Assembly: GCA_018335575.1 (NCBI GenBank)
Contig: JAGXRT010000075.1
Location: 1-40,918, forward strand
DNA: 40,918 nucleotides
Origin: Bacteroidota bacterium
Lineage (GTDB): Bacteria; Bacteroidota; Bacteroidia; Flavobacteriales; Flavobacteriaceae
Reading direction: 5' to 3'
Shown here: positions 34,261-40,918 of the stretch, one piece after another
Position numbering within the stretch: the stretch's first letter is position 1
Layout: each line of letters begins with the position of its first letter
Translations under genes and position numbers: made by a program
Notes under the pieces: model-generated
What the model saw: the letters and a program-made list of their open reading frames with translations, nothing else
What the model was told of the DNA's origin: nothing
Databases searched by the model: none

Positions 34261-35867
34261 TTGACTTTGTAAACATGCTTTAAGTTTAACAAGTTAATTG
34301 GATTAATTCCCAATCCTCTTACATTTTTTTGCGAAAACCTAACAACCTCATCATAATATAAGGGTACAATTGGAGCAGAACTCATCAATAAACTATCCAT
34401 TTTAAAGTATAATTTATTTCTTAAATTAACATCAACTGTGGCCAATGATTGTTCGTACCAGGCATCAAATTGTGAATTTTTATAGTGAAAATAATTAGGC
34501 CCATTTGGAGCAAAATTTTTGCTATAAAACAATGATAAGTAGTTTTCGGCATCGGGATAATCAGCTATCCAACTACCTCGAAAAACCGAAAGCTTACCAG
34601 AAGCTTTTGCCTGACGTAACATAGATGATGGTACTACATCAATTTTCATTTCAATACCTACTTTTTTTACTTCGCGTTGAATGTATTCGCATAAATCAAC
34701 ATATTGACTGTTTGTTGAAACCACCACTGTTGGATTTAAATCATTTGTTTGCTGCTTATACTGTTTAACCAATTCTTTAGCCTTAAGCATATCATAAAAA
34801 TAACCCCTTACCTTTTTAGGCTTAGATAACCCATCGGGGACAATACCGTGAAAGGCGGGTTTCCCGATACTGTTACGTAAATAAAACAACATTTTCTCGC
34901 GGTCAAAACTATAATTAATGGCTTTTCGCAGTAATTCATGCACCGGTTTCTGATCCATGCTTGCAGGCAGATAAAATCCGAGATATTCAGTATTTAAATA
35001 CGAACTTTTATACAAATTAATTTCATCGTTAAAACGAGCATTAAGCTTACCAGAATTATCAATTAATTCATCCTTATACGATACATCGATACCCGACAAA
35101 AAATCGATATTTCCTTGTACAAACTGCATAAATTCGGCTTGTTTATCAGGTAAAAAAGTAATGGCTACTGCTTCCAAATAAGGCAATTGATTTCCGTTGG
35201 AATCTTTTTCGTAATAGTTTGTGTTTTTTCGTAACACCAATTTGGTATTTTCGACCCATAACTTAAACTGAAAAGGACCCGTACCAATAGGATTTGCTCT
35301 AAAATTTGTACCCTCAATCTCAATGACTTCTTTTGGAACTACCGAACAATATTTCATGCTTAGTAAACCTAAAAAACCAGGAAATGGCGTTTTTAAACTA
35401 ATACTTAAAACATATGGTGCTATAACTTTAATTTCTCCAACATTTTGCATAACCCAAGAACCGGGCGATGCTACATTTTCATCGGTTAATCTATTAAGGG
35501 AGTATAAAAAATCGGATGCATATACTTTGCGGGTTTTTAGTTTACCAAATGCCTTGTGTTGATGAAAATAGACATCATCTCTTAAATAAAAGGTATAGGT
35601 TCTGCCATCAGACGAAACCTCCCAGTGAGTTGCAATATCAGGTTTTACGTTTAAGGAATCATCCAACTGAACCAATCCGGTATACAATTGATTAACTGCC
35701 CAAATATTGGCCTGATTTTTGGCAAATGCCGGGTCTAATGATGAAATATTGGTGTGTTCATTGTATCTAAAGACATGTTTTTTTTGCGCTTCTGAAGTTT
35801 TATTGCAAGCGGTACTGGTGAAAACATAAACCAGTAACAGCATATATTTTACAAGCTTAATAATCAT
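34257..35867 (-). CDS. ABC-type peptide/oligopeptide-binding lipoprotein (SBP family 5)
   Basis: About 536 residues from ATG 35867 (MIIKLVKYMLLLVYVFTSTAC); an in-frame ATG at 35915 would add 16 residues before the signal peptide and is less likely. The lipobox is TSTAC. The mature protein has the family 5 landmarks NISSLDPAFAKNQANIW, TFYLRDDVYFH, RKAINYSFDREKML and the FRGSWIADYPDAENYLSLFY region. It resembles OppA/DppA, which bind peptides for an ABC importer, but no permease or ATPase gene is adjacent, so it is an orphan here. It is convergent with the EEP gene and divergent from mtaB. Confidence 0.9.
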   Translation of the reverse strand: MIIKLVKYMLLLVYVFTSTACNKTSEAQKKHVFRYNEHTNISSLDPAFAKNQANIWAVNQLYTGLVQLDDSLNVKPDIATHWEVSSDGRTYTFYLRDDVYFHQHKAFGKLKTRKVYASDFLYSLNRLTDENVASPGSWVMQNVGEIKVIAPYVLSISLKTPFPGFLGLLSMKYCSVVPKEVIEIEGTNFRANPIGTGPFQFKLWVENTKLVLRKNTNYYEKDSNGNQLPYLEAVAITFLPDKQAEFMQFVQGNIDFLSGIDVSYKDELIDNSGKLNARFNDEINLYKSSYLNTEYLGFYLPASMDQKPVHELLRKAINYSFDREKMLFYLRNSIGKPAFHGIVPDGLSKPKKVRGYFYDMLKAKELVKQYKQQTNDLNPTVVVSTNSQYVDLCEYIQREVKKVGIEMKIDVVPSSMLRQAKASGKLSVFRGSWIADYPDAENYLSLFYSKNFAPNGPNYFHYKNSQFDAWYEQSLATVDVNLRNKLYFKMDSLLMSSAPIVPLYYDEVVRFSQKNVRGLGINPINLLNLKHVYKVN

Positions 35868-35984
35868 TGCATACTTAACCCATGCCTTATTTTCCTGTAA
35901 CCACTTCTTAATCATTTATTCTCCATATTGAAGGTTTAAAGATAATTCTAAAAATCGTACCTTGCGAGCCATAAATGTACATGA

Positions 35985-37304
35985 ATGGACGGACAAAAAA
36001 AAGTAGCATTTTATACCTTAGGGTGCAAATTAAATTTTTCTGAAACCTCAACAATTTCAAGAAATTTTAAAAAAGAAGGATTTAAACGGGTAAATTTTGA
36101 AGAACATGCTGATATATACGTAATTAACACCTGTTCTGTAACTGATAATGCTGATAAGCGGTTCAAATCAATTGTAAAAAATGCCCTTAAAATAAATGAA
36201 AAAGCTTTTATAGTTGCAATTGGTTGTTATGCTCAACTGCAACCGGAAGAATTGGCCGCCGTTGACGGTGTAGATTTGGTGTTAGGCGCTACTGAAAAAT
36301 TTAAAATCACGCATTATATAAATGATTTAACCAAGAACGAGGTAAGTGAAATTCATTCGTGCGAAATAGAAGAAGCTAATTTTTACGAAAGCTCCTACTC
36401 TATTGGCGACAGAACTCGTGCCTTTCTTAAAGTGCAAGATGGATGCGATTATAAATGCACCTATTGCACCATACCACTGGCTCGAGGAATCTCTAGAAGC
36501 GATACATTAGAAAACGTTTTGGCAAATGCTACAGAAATAGCAAATCAAGACATTAAGGAAATTGTTCTAACAGGCGTTAATATAGGTGATTATGGCAAAG
36601 GAGAATTTGGCGATAAAAAACACGAGCATACCTTTTTTGAATTGGTTCAATCTCTTGATAAGGTTGATGGAATTGACCGTATTCGAATCTCATCAATCGA
36701 GCCCAATTTGTTAGCCAATGAAACCATCGAATTTGTTGCAAAATCAAATGTTTTTGTTCCTCATTTTCATATCCCCTTGCAAAGTGGAAGCAATAAGTTG
36801 TTAAAACTGATGAAGCGTCGCTATCAACGCGAAGTATTTGAAGATCGCATTAAAAACATTAAAAAGTTGATGCCAGATGCTTGTATTGGTGTAGATGTAA
36901 TAGTTGGGTTTCCAGGTGAAACCGATGAATTATTTTTAGAAACCTACAATTTTATAAACGAACTAAACGTTTCTTATTTACATGTGTTTACGTACTCTGA
37001 ACGTCCAAATACCGAAGCTGTTGAGATGAATGGGGTTGTTCCAAAAAACGTAAGACATAAGCGAAGTAAAATGTTACGTGGATTATCTGTTAAAAAGCGT
37101 AGGGCATTTTATGAAAGTCAGTTAGGTAAAACATCTCGAGTGCTTTTTGAAAATGAAAACAAAGATGGATTTATATATGGATTTACGGCTAACTATGTTC
37201 GCGTTAAAACTGTCTGGAAACCTGAATTAATTAATTCGGTACATTTAATCCGTTTTAAAGAAATTGATGCAGAAGGCGAAGTATTAATCGATTTTATTAT
37301 TTAA
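35985..37304 (+). CDS. mtaB: tRNA t6A37 methylthiotransferase MtaB
   Basis: 439 residues, radical SAM methylthiotransferase. The N-terminal UPF0004 domain has the three cluster cysteines in LGCKLNFSE, NTCSVTDNAD and AIGCYAQLQPEEL; the radical SAM domain has CDYKCTYCTIPLARG; a TRAM-like C-terminus follows. MtaB makes ms2t6A at position 37 of tRNAs reading ANN codons. An ATG four bases upstream (35981) is out of frame and ends quickly. It is eight bases before the hydrolase gene. Confidence 0.95.
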   Translation: MDGQKKVAFYTLGCKLNFSETSTISRNFKKEGFKRVNFEEHADIYVINTCSVTDNADKRFKSIVKNALKINEKAFIVAIGCYAQLQPEELAAVDGVDLVLGATEKFKITHYINDLTKNEVSEIHSCEIEEANFYESSYSIGDRTRAFLKVQDGCDYKCTYCTIPLARGISRSDTLENVLANATEIANQDIKEIVLTGVNIGDYGKGEFGDKKHEHTFFELVQSLDKVDGIDRIRISSIEPNLLANETIEFVAKSNVFVPHFHIPLQSGSNKLLKLMKRRYQREVFEDRIKNIKKLMPDACIGVDVIVGFPGETDELFLETYNFINELNVSYLHVFTYSERPNTEAVEMNGVVPKNVRHKRSKMLRGLSVKKRRAFYESQLGKTSRVLFENENKDGFIYGFTANYVRVKTVWKPELINSVHLIRFKEIDAEGEVLIDFII

Positions 37305-37312
37305 AATTAGCG

Positions 37313-37987
37313 ATGGAAACGATTCCAATTTATTTGATGCCAGGTATGGCTGCCAACTCAAAAATTTTTGAGAATTTATCGTTTCCTGCACATTATCAAC
37401 TGCATTATTTAGAATGGCTTGATCCAATAAAGAATGAAACACTTCCAAATTATATTAAAAGATTATCATCACAAATAACACACGAAAATCCTGTATTAAT
37501 TGGTGTTTCAATGGGAGGTATAATTGTTCAAGAGTTAAAAAACCTTATTAATACCAGACGGGTAATTATTATTTCGAGTATCAAGTCAAAAAATGAATTT
37601 TCTCCAACATTAAAATTTTTAAATACTTTAAAAGTTTATAAAATAATACCCTTTTCAATTAACAATTTTATTGAGCCATCAGTAAAATTGTATTATGGAA
37701 AGAAAGCTCATAAATACCTTAACTTATATAATTATTATCTTACCAAACGAGATAAAAATTATTTAAATTGGGCCTTACAAACAGTGGCTTATTGGAATCG
37801 AGTTACAGTTGATGATGAAATATATCATATACAAGGCAGTAAAGATGAAATTTTCCCTGTAAAATACATCAAAAATTGTAAAATTGTACCTAACGGAACG
37901 CATATAATGATAATTAACAAGGCCAAAACTTTGAGTAAATTACTAATTGAAATTATTGAAAATGAAGATAGAATCAACCTCAATTAA
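37313..37987 (+). CDS. Alpha/beta hydrolase family protein
   Basis: 224 residues with an alpha/beta hydrolase pattern: IYLMPGMAANSKIFENL at the start, the nucleophile elbow GVSMGG (Ser66), an aspartate candidate in GSKDEIFP and a histidine candidate in NGTHIMII near the C-terminus. There is no signal peptide, so it is cytosolic. Substrate unknown. It is downstream of mtaB after eight bases and overlaps rfbC by 26 bases, so all three are probably cotranscribed. Confidence 0.83.
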   Translation: METIPIYLMPGMAANSKIFENLSFPAHYQLHYLEWLDPIKNETLPNYIKRLSSQITHENPVLIGVSMGGIIVQELKNLINTRRVIIISSIKSKNEFSPTLKFLNTLKVYKIIPFSINNFIEPSVKLYYGKKAHKYLNLYNYYLTKRDKNYLNWALQTVAYWNRVTVDDEIYHIQGSKDEIFPVKYIKNCKIVPNGTHIMIINKAKTLSKLLIEIIENEDRINLN

Positions 37988-38504
37988 GGATGTATTAATT
38001 CTAAGTCCTACCGTTTTTAAAGATGAAAGAGGTTACTTTTTTGAATCGTATAATCATGAAAAAGTAGCTTCATATCTCAAAACTACCTTTGTACAAGACA
38101 ATGAATCATTTTCTAAAAAAAACGTACTTCGCGGTTTGCATTTTCAGGTTCCGCCCTTTGCTCAAGCTAAATTAGTGCGTGTAATACAAGGAAGTGTTTT
38201 AGATGTGGCAGTTGATCTTCGTAAAAATTCATCTACATACGGAATGCATGTTAAGATGATTTTATCGGCAGAAAATAAAAAGCAACTGTTTATACCTGAA
38301 GGTTTTGCTCATGGTTTTATAACCTTGGAAGACAACACTATTTTTAGCTACAAATGTTCTAATTACTACCATAAAGAATCCGAAGAATCATTACTTTGGA
38401 ATGATTTTGGATTAAATATTGACTGGAATTGCAAAGCTCCGTTACTTTCACCAAAGGATTTAATTGCAGCTCCATTTAGCGAATTTAACAGTCCGTTTAA
38501 CTAA
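37962..38504 (+). CDS. rfbC: dTDP-4-dehydrorhamnose 3,5-epimerase
   Basis: About 180 residues from ATG 37962 (MKIESTSIKDVLILSPTVF); the earlier TTG at 37947 is not needed. RmlC cupin features are present: DERGYFFESYN, LRGLHFQVPPFAQAKLVRVIQG (catalytic His), and EGFAHGFITLED then KCSNYYHKESE (Tyr). It epimerises C3 and C5 of dTDP-4-keto-6-deoxyglucose for dTDP-L-rhamnose, used in surface polysaccharide. rfbA, rfbB and rfbD are not in the window. The gene overlaps the upstream hydrolase. Confidence 0.93.
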   Translation: MKIESTSIKDVLILSPTVFKDERGYFFESYNHEKVASYLKTTFVQDNESFSKKNVLRGLHFQVPPFAQAKLVRVIQGSVLDVAVDLRKNSSTYGMHVKMILSAENKKQLFIPEGFAHGFITLEDNTIFSYKCSNYYHKESEESLLWNDFGLNIDWNCKAPLLSPKDLIAAPFSEFNSPFN

Positions 38505-38515
38505 ATAAAGAAAAT

Positions 38516-39409
38516 ATGAAAAAGGCAGTTAAAATATACATTGCAGCATCGTTGTTATTAATAAGCGGGTTATTTATTAATGGAGTTTACAACCACAATC
38601 ATAAAATTACTTCAGAAACTTATACCATTAAAGCATTGAAGGTGCCTCAAAATTTAGATTTTGCTGGCGAAAAAGTACCTTTAAGTATGCCAGACATTTA
38701 TGAACGATTTGACAAAGAGCTGCATATCATTACCTATTGGCAATCAAACACTTTGTTAACCATAAAACGCAGCAAACGTTTTTTTCCTGTTATCGAACCC
38801 ATTTTAAAACAGTACAACATCCCAGACGATTTTAAATACCTGGCTGTTGCTGAAAGTGGTTTACAAAATGTGGTTTCGCCATCGGATGCCAGAGGATTTT
38901 GGCAGTTATTGAAGGGTACTGCACAGGAAAATGGGTTGGAAGTAAATGAAAATGTCGATGAACGCTACGATTTAGAAAAAGCAACCCATGCTGCGTGTAA
39001 ATACCTCTTAAAATCTAAAGAAAAATTTGGAAATTGGACCCTAACTGCAGCAGCCTATAACGCTGGAAATACTGGAATTTTTAAACGTACCGATCATCAA
39101 AAAGCTGAAAATTATTACGATTTATTACTGGTAGAAGAAACTGCTCGTTATGTTCCACGAATCGTATTATTTAAAGAAATTATTTCGAATCCTGATAAAT
39201 TTGGATTTCAGCTCGAGGCAGATGATTATTATGCTCCATACAAGTATAGAACCATAGAAATAGAATCTGAAATTACAGATTTGGTAGCTTTTGCAAATGA
39301 AAATAATACTACCTATAAGTTATTGCGAATCTACAATCCGTGGTTGCGTGAAAATCATTTAAAAAATAAAGGAAACAAAAAATATCAAGTAAAAATTCCA
39401 ATTTTATAA
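38516..39409 (+). CDS. Lytic transglycosylase (MltD-like, SLT domain)
   Basis: 297 residues with an N-terminal signal or anchor (about 5-24), then an SLT/goose-type lysozyme domain: LAVAESGLQNVVSP has the catalytic Glu, followed by ARGFWQLLKGTA, DERYDLEKATHAACKYL, and AAAYNAGNTG. The C-terminal ~55 residues (LVAFANENNTTYKLLRIYNPWL...YQVKIP) look like one degenerate LysM. It cleaves peptidoglycan glycan chains in the periplasm, making 1,6-anhydromuropeptides. It follows rfbC after 11 bases. Confidence 0.93.
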   Translation: MKKAVKIYIAASLLLISGLFINGVYNHNHKITSETYTIKALKVPQNLDFAGEKVPLSMPDIYERFDKELHIITYWQSNTLLTIKRSKRFFPVIEPILKQYNIPDDFKYLAVAESGLQNVVSPSDARGFWQLLKGTAQENGLEVNENVDERYDLEKATHAACKYLLKSKEKFGNWTLTAAAYNAGNTGIFKRTDHQKAENYYDLLLVEETARYVPRIVLFKEIISNPDKFGFQLEADDYYAPYKYRTIEIESEITDLVAFANENNTTYKLLRIYNPWLRENHLKNKGNKKYQVKIPIL

Positions 39410-39421
39410 CAAAACACTCAC

Positions 39422-39796
39422 ATGAAAATGACAACAACATTAGTATTAACCTTGGTCATTATTGGACTTTTAGCAGGATTTTTAAGCGGATTAATTGGAG
39501 TTGGTGGTGGTATTATAATGGTGCCTATGTTTATATTATTTTTAGGGTTCACCCAACATCAGGCACAAGGATTAAGTTTAGCCGTTTTACTACCACCGGT
39601 AACTTTTTTAGCCGTTTATAACTACCATCAAGCTGGAGTTATAGACTGGCGTTATGCATTAATTGTATCGGTAATTTTTATAATCGGTGGATTTATAGGT
39701 TCAAAAGTGGCTTTAGCCTTGGATCAGCAAACCCTTAAAAAAGTTTTTGGAGGTATTTTATTGCTAATTTCTATTAAATTGATTCTCGGCAAATAG
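39422..39796 (+). CDS. Half-size TauE/SafE (TSUP) membrane protein
   Basis: 124 residues with about four transmembrane helices and the TSUP N-terminal repeat: GFLSGLIGVGGGIIMVPMF, then HHQAQGLSLAVLLPPV-like sequence and IGGFIGSKVALAL. TauE/SafE anion exporters usually have about 250 residues made of two inverted copies; this protein has one copy only, so it probably works as a dimer. There is no frameshift or second half nearby: the stop is only three bases from the convergent gene. Substrate (sulfite, sulfonate or other anions) is unknown. Confidence 0.88.
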   Translation: MKMTTTLVLTLVIIGLLAGFLSGLIGVGGGIIMVPMFILFLGFTQHQAQGLSLAVLLPPVTFLAVYNYHQAGVIDWRYALIVSVIFIIGGFIGSKVALALDQQTLKKVFGGILLLISIKLILGK

Positions 39797-39799
39797 TCC

Positions 39800-40735
39800 T
39801 TAGCATAACTGATTTTTAACTAAAGTATATTCCGTAATTATTTGTTCAATAATTGTAGCTACCGGTTCAATTTTATGAATGATTCCTGCTATTTGACCAA
39901 TTTCTAATTCACCTTCTACTAAATCACCTTCAAACATTCCCTTTTTAGAACGACCTCGACCTAATAGTTCTTTAAGTTGTTCAGCGGTTGGGCATTGTTG
40001 ATATAACTCTTGTAATTTGTTATAAAACGGATTTTTAATCAACCTAACTGGCGCTAATTCTTTTAGTGTTAATACGGTATCTCCTTCTTTAACATTTACA
40101 ATTACGTCTTTAAAAGCCTGATGTGCAGATGATTCTTCACTAGCCGCAAAACGACTACCTATCTGCACGCCATCGGCACCTAAAACAATTGCCGCTAACA
40201 TTCCACGACCCGTGGCGATTCCTCCAGCTGCAATTAATGGAATGGTAAGCTGTTGTTTTACCATGGGTATTAAAGTAAAGGTGGTTGTCTCTTCCCGTCC
40301 GTTATGTCCCCCAGCTTCAAAGCCTTCTGCCACCACAGCATCAACACCTGCCTCTTGAGCTTTAAGAGCAAATTTAACACTGCTTACTACATGTACTACC
40401 GTTATTCCCTTCTCTTTGAGAAATGCCGTCCAGATCTTTGGATTTCCGGCCGATGTAAAGACAATCTTAACATCTTCATCAACAATGATGTTCATAATTT
40501 CTTCAATATTCGGGTACAGCATTGGTACATTGACACCAAAAGGTTTATCAGTCGCTTTTTTACATTTTTGAATATGTTCTCTTAGTACATCTGGATACAT
40601 TGATCCGGCGCCTATTAATCCTAAACCTCCGGCATTGCTAACAGCTGCAGCTAATTTATAGCCGCTTACCCAAATCATTCCACCTTGAATAATTGGGTAT
40701 TTAATCTTAAAAAGTTCGGTAATTCTTGTTTTCAT
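39800..40735 (-). CDS. Nitronate monooxygenase / 2-nitropropane dioxygenase-like flavoprotein
   Basis: 311 residues from ATG 40735 (MKTRITELFKIKYPIIQGGM); the codon just upstream is a TTG. The FMN TIM barrel has PIIQGGMIWVSG, VAEGFEAGGHNG (candidate catalytic histidine), AAGGIATGRGM and GADGVQIGSRFAAS. It may oxidise alkyl nitronates, but enoyl-ACP reductase FabK belongs to the same family, and sequence reading alone does not separate them. Its start overlaps the stop of the upstream protease by one base (TGATG), so translation is probably coupled. Confidence 0.9.
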   Translation of the reverse strand: MKTRITELFKIKYPIIQGGMIWVSGYKLAAAVSNAGGLGLIGAGSMYPDVLREHIQKCKKATDKPFGVNVPMLYPNIEEIMNIIVDEDVKIVFTSAGNPKIWTAFLKEKGITVVHVVSSVKFALKAQEAGVDAVVAEGFEAGGHNGREETTTFTLIPMVKQQLTIPLIAAGGIATGRGMLAAIVLGADGVQIGSRFAASEESSAHQAFKDVIVNVKEGDTVLTLKELAPVRLIKNPFYNKLQELYQQCPTAEQLKELLGRGRSKKGMFEGDLVEGELEIGQIAGIIHKIEPVATIIEQIITEYTLVKNQLC

Positions 40736-40918
40736 CAATTTAAATTGGGAATTCCATAACCTCCTTGAGGTGTTGGCGCTGAGTATAAATGCCCCGCTTT
40801 TTTAACCATATCAATAATTTCAAGGCTAGTTTTTGTTGGGTATTTTTGCCAATAACAGGCAACGACACCTGCTAAAATTGGAGAAGCAAAAGATGTTCCG
40901 GAAGAGGTTTTTACGTTT
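40735..40918 (-). CDS. Subtilisin-like serine protease (S8 family), C-terminal fragment cut by the window edge
   Basis: The last 60 codons of a gene that begins beyond the right edge. Reading from 40917 leftwards gives NVKTSSGTSFASPILAGVVA, in which GTSFASP is the catalytic serine motif of subtilases, then a helix (YWQKYPTKTSLEIIDMVKKA) and a short end GGYGIPNLN. There is no C-terminal extension or T9SS sorting domain after the catalytic domain. The TGA stop overlaps the ATG of the next gene by one base. I expect a signal peptide and the Asp/His motifs in the missing part. Confidence 0.85.
   Translation of the reverse strand, partial: NVKTSSGTSFASPILAGVVACYWQKYPTKTSLEIIDMVKKAGHLYSAPTPQGGYGIPNLN

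Noticed and set aside
40304-40585. 93-codon plus-strand ORF within the nitronate monooxygenase-like gene
   Set aside because: Antisense shadow of the FMN barrel coding region.
1-40918. Search for defence islands, CRISPR arrays, transposases, phage genes and tRNA-flanked integrations
   Set aside because: No repeats with regular spacers, no integrase or transposase motifs and no attachment-site duplications were seen; the gene content is that of ordinary flavobacterial core chromosome.

Overview
This window is a chromosomal segment from a member of the phylum Bacteroidota, almost certainly a Flavobacteriaceae-type marine or soil bacterium. The evidence is low G+C (about one third by eye), dense coding, near absence of Shine-Dalgarno sequences, several Bacteroidota-type -7 boxes (TAnnTTTG), a gldI gliding-motility gene, and many gene pairs and domain families typical of flavobacteria (DUF6702 plus M1 peptidase, cyclophilin-FKBP lipoprotein, TPR-ribH, a rhomboid pair with a C-terminal tail, RecF-DUF721). 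I see no tRNA, rRNA, insertion sequence, phage gene or CRISPR array. No gene-free gap is longer than 300 bases. The window reads as core genome, not a mobile island.

Layout. 0-3.1 kb: OmpA-like protein and a membrane HhH protein, convergent with a small acidic protein and a MATE exporter. 3.3-10.5 kb: peroxiredoxin, tpx and dgkA, then a tightly packed ftsK-lolA-lptG/F-ribBA string for chromosome segregation, lipoprotein and LPS transport and riboflavin. 10.5-16.1 kb: peptidase E, an Asp-box lipoprotein, a small lipoprotein, and a DUF6702/M1 peptidase pair. 16.1-18.7 kb (minus): cysS-yidD-lgt. 18.9-23.6 kb: meaB, then a GT2 / duplicated LAB_N / GT39 set that looks like an Arn-type envelope glycan decoration module, then an uncharacterised membrane protein with a GEEISWGQR motif. 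23.6-26.2 kb (minus): NrnA-like DHH phosphoesterase, gldI and a cyclophilin-FKBP lipoprotein. 26.3-34.3 kb: ndk; recF-DUF721 (minus); TPR-ribH; a small membrane protein, mutL, two rhomboids and an EEP-family enzyme in one dense run. 34.3-40.9 kb: an orphan peptide-binding lipoprotein (minus); mtaB, an alpha/beta hydrolase, rfbC, a lytic transglycosylase and a half-size TauE/SafE protein; then a nitronate monooxygenase-like enzyme preceded by the 3' end of a subtilisin-like protease that runs off the window.

The most interesting points are: (1) the GT2-LAB_N-GT39 module and the adjacent conserved membrane protein of unknown function; (2) a RibBA whose GTP cyclohydrolase II half has lost its zinc cysteines and catalytic motif; (3) a MutL whose C-terminal endonuclease motifs are degraded; (4) a double prolyl isomerase lipoprotein beside gldI; (5) an LptG/LptF-like permease with a large helical insertion. 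Several apparent long ORF starts are TTG codons lying inside -7 promoter boxes, and I moved those starts downstream. Convergent genes are mostly separated by clean bidirectional hairpin terminators.
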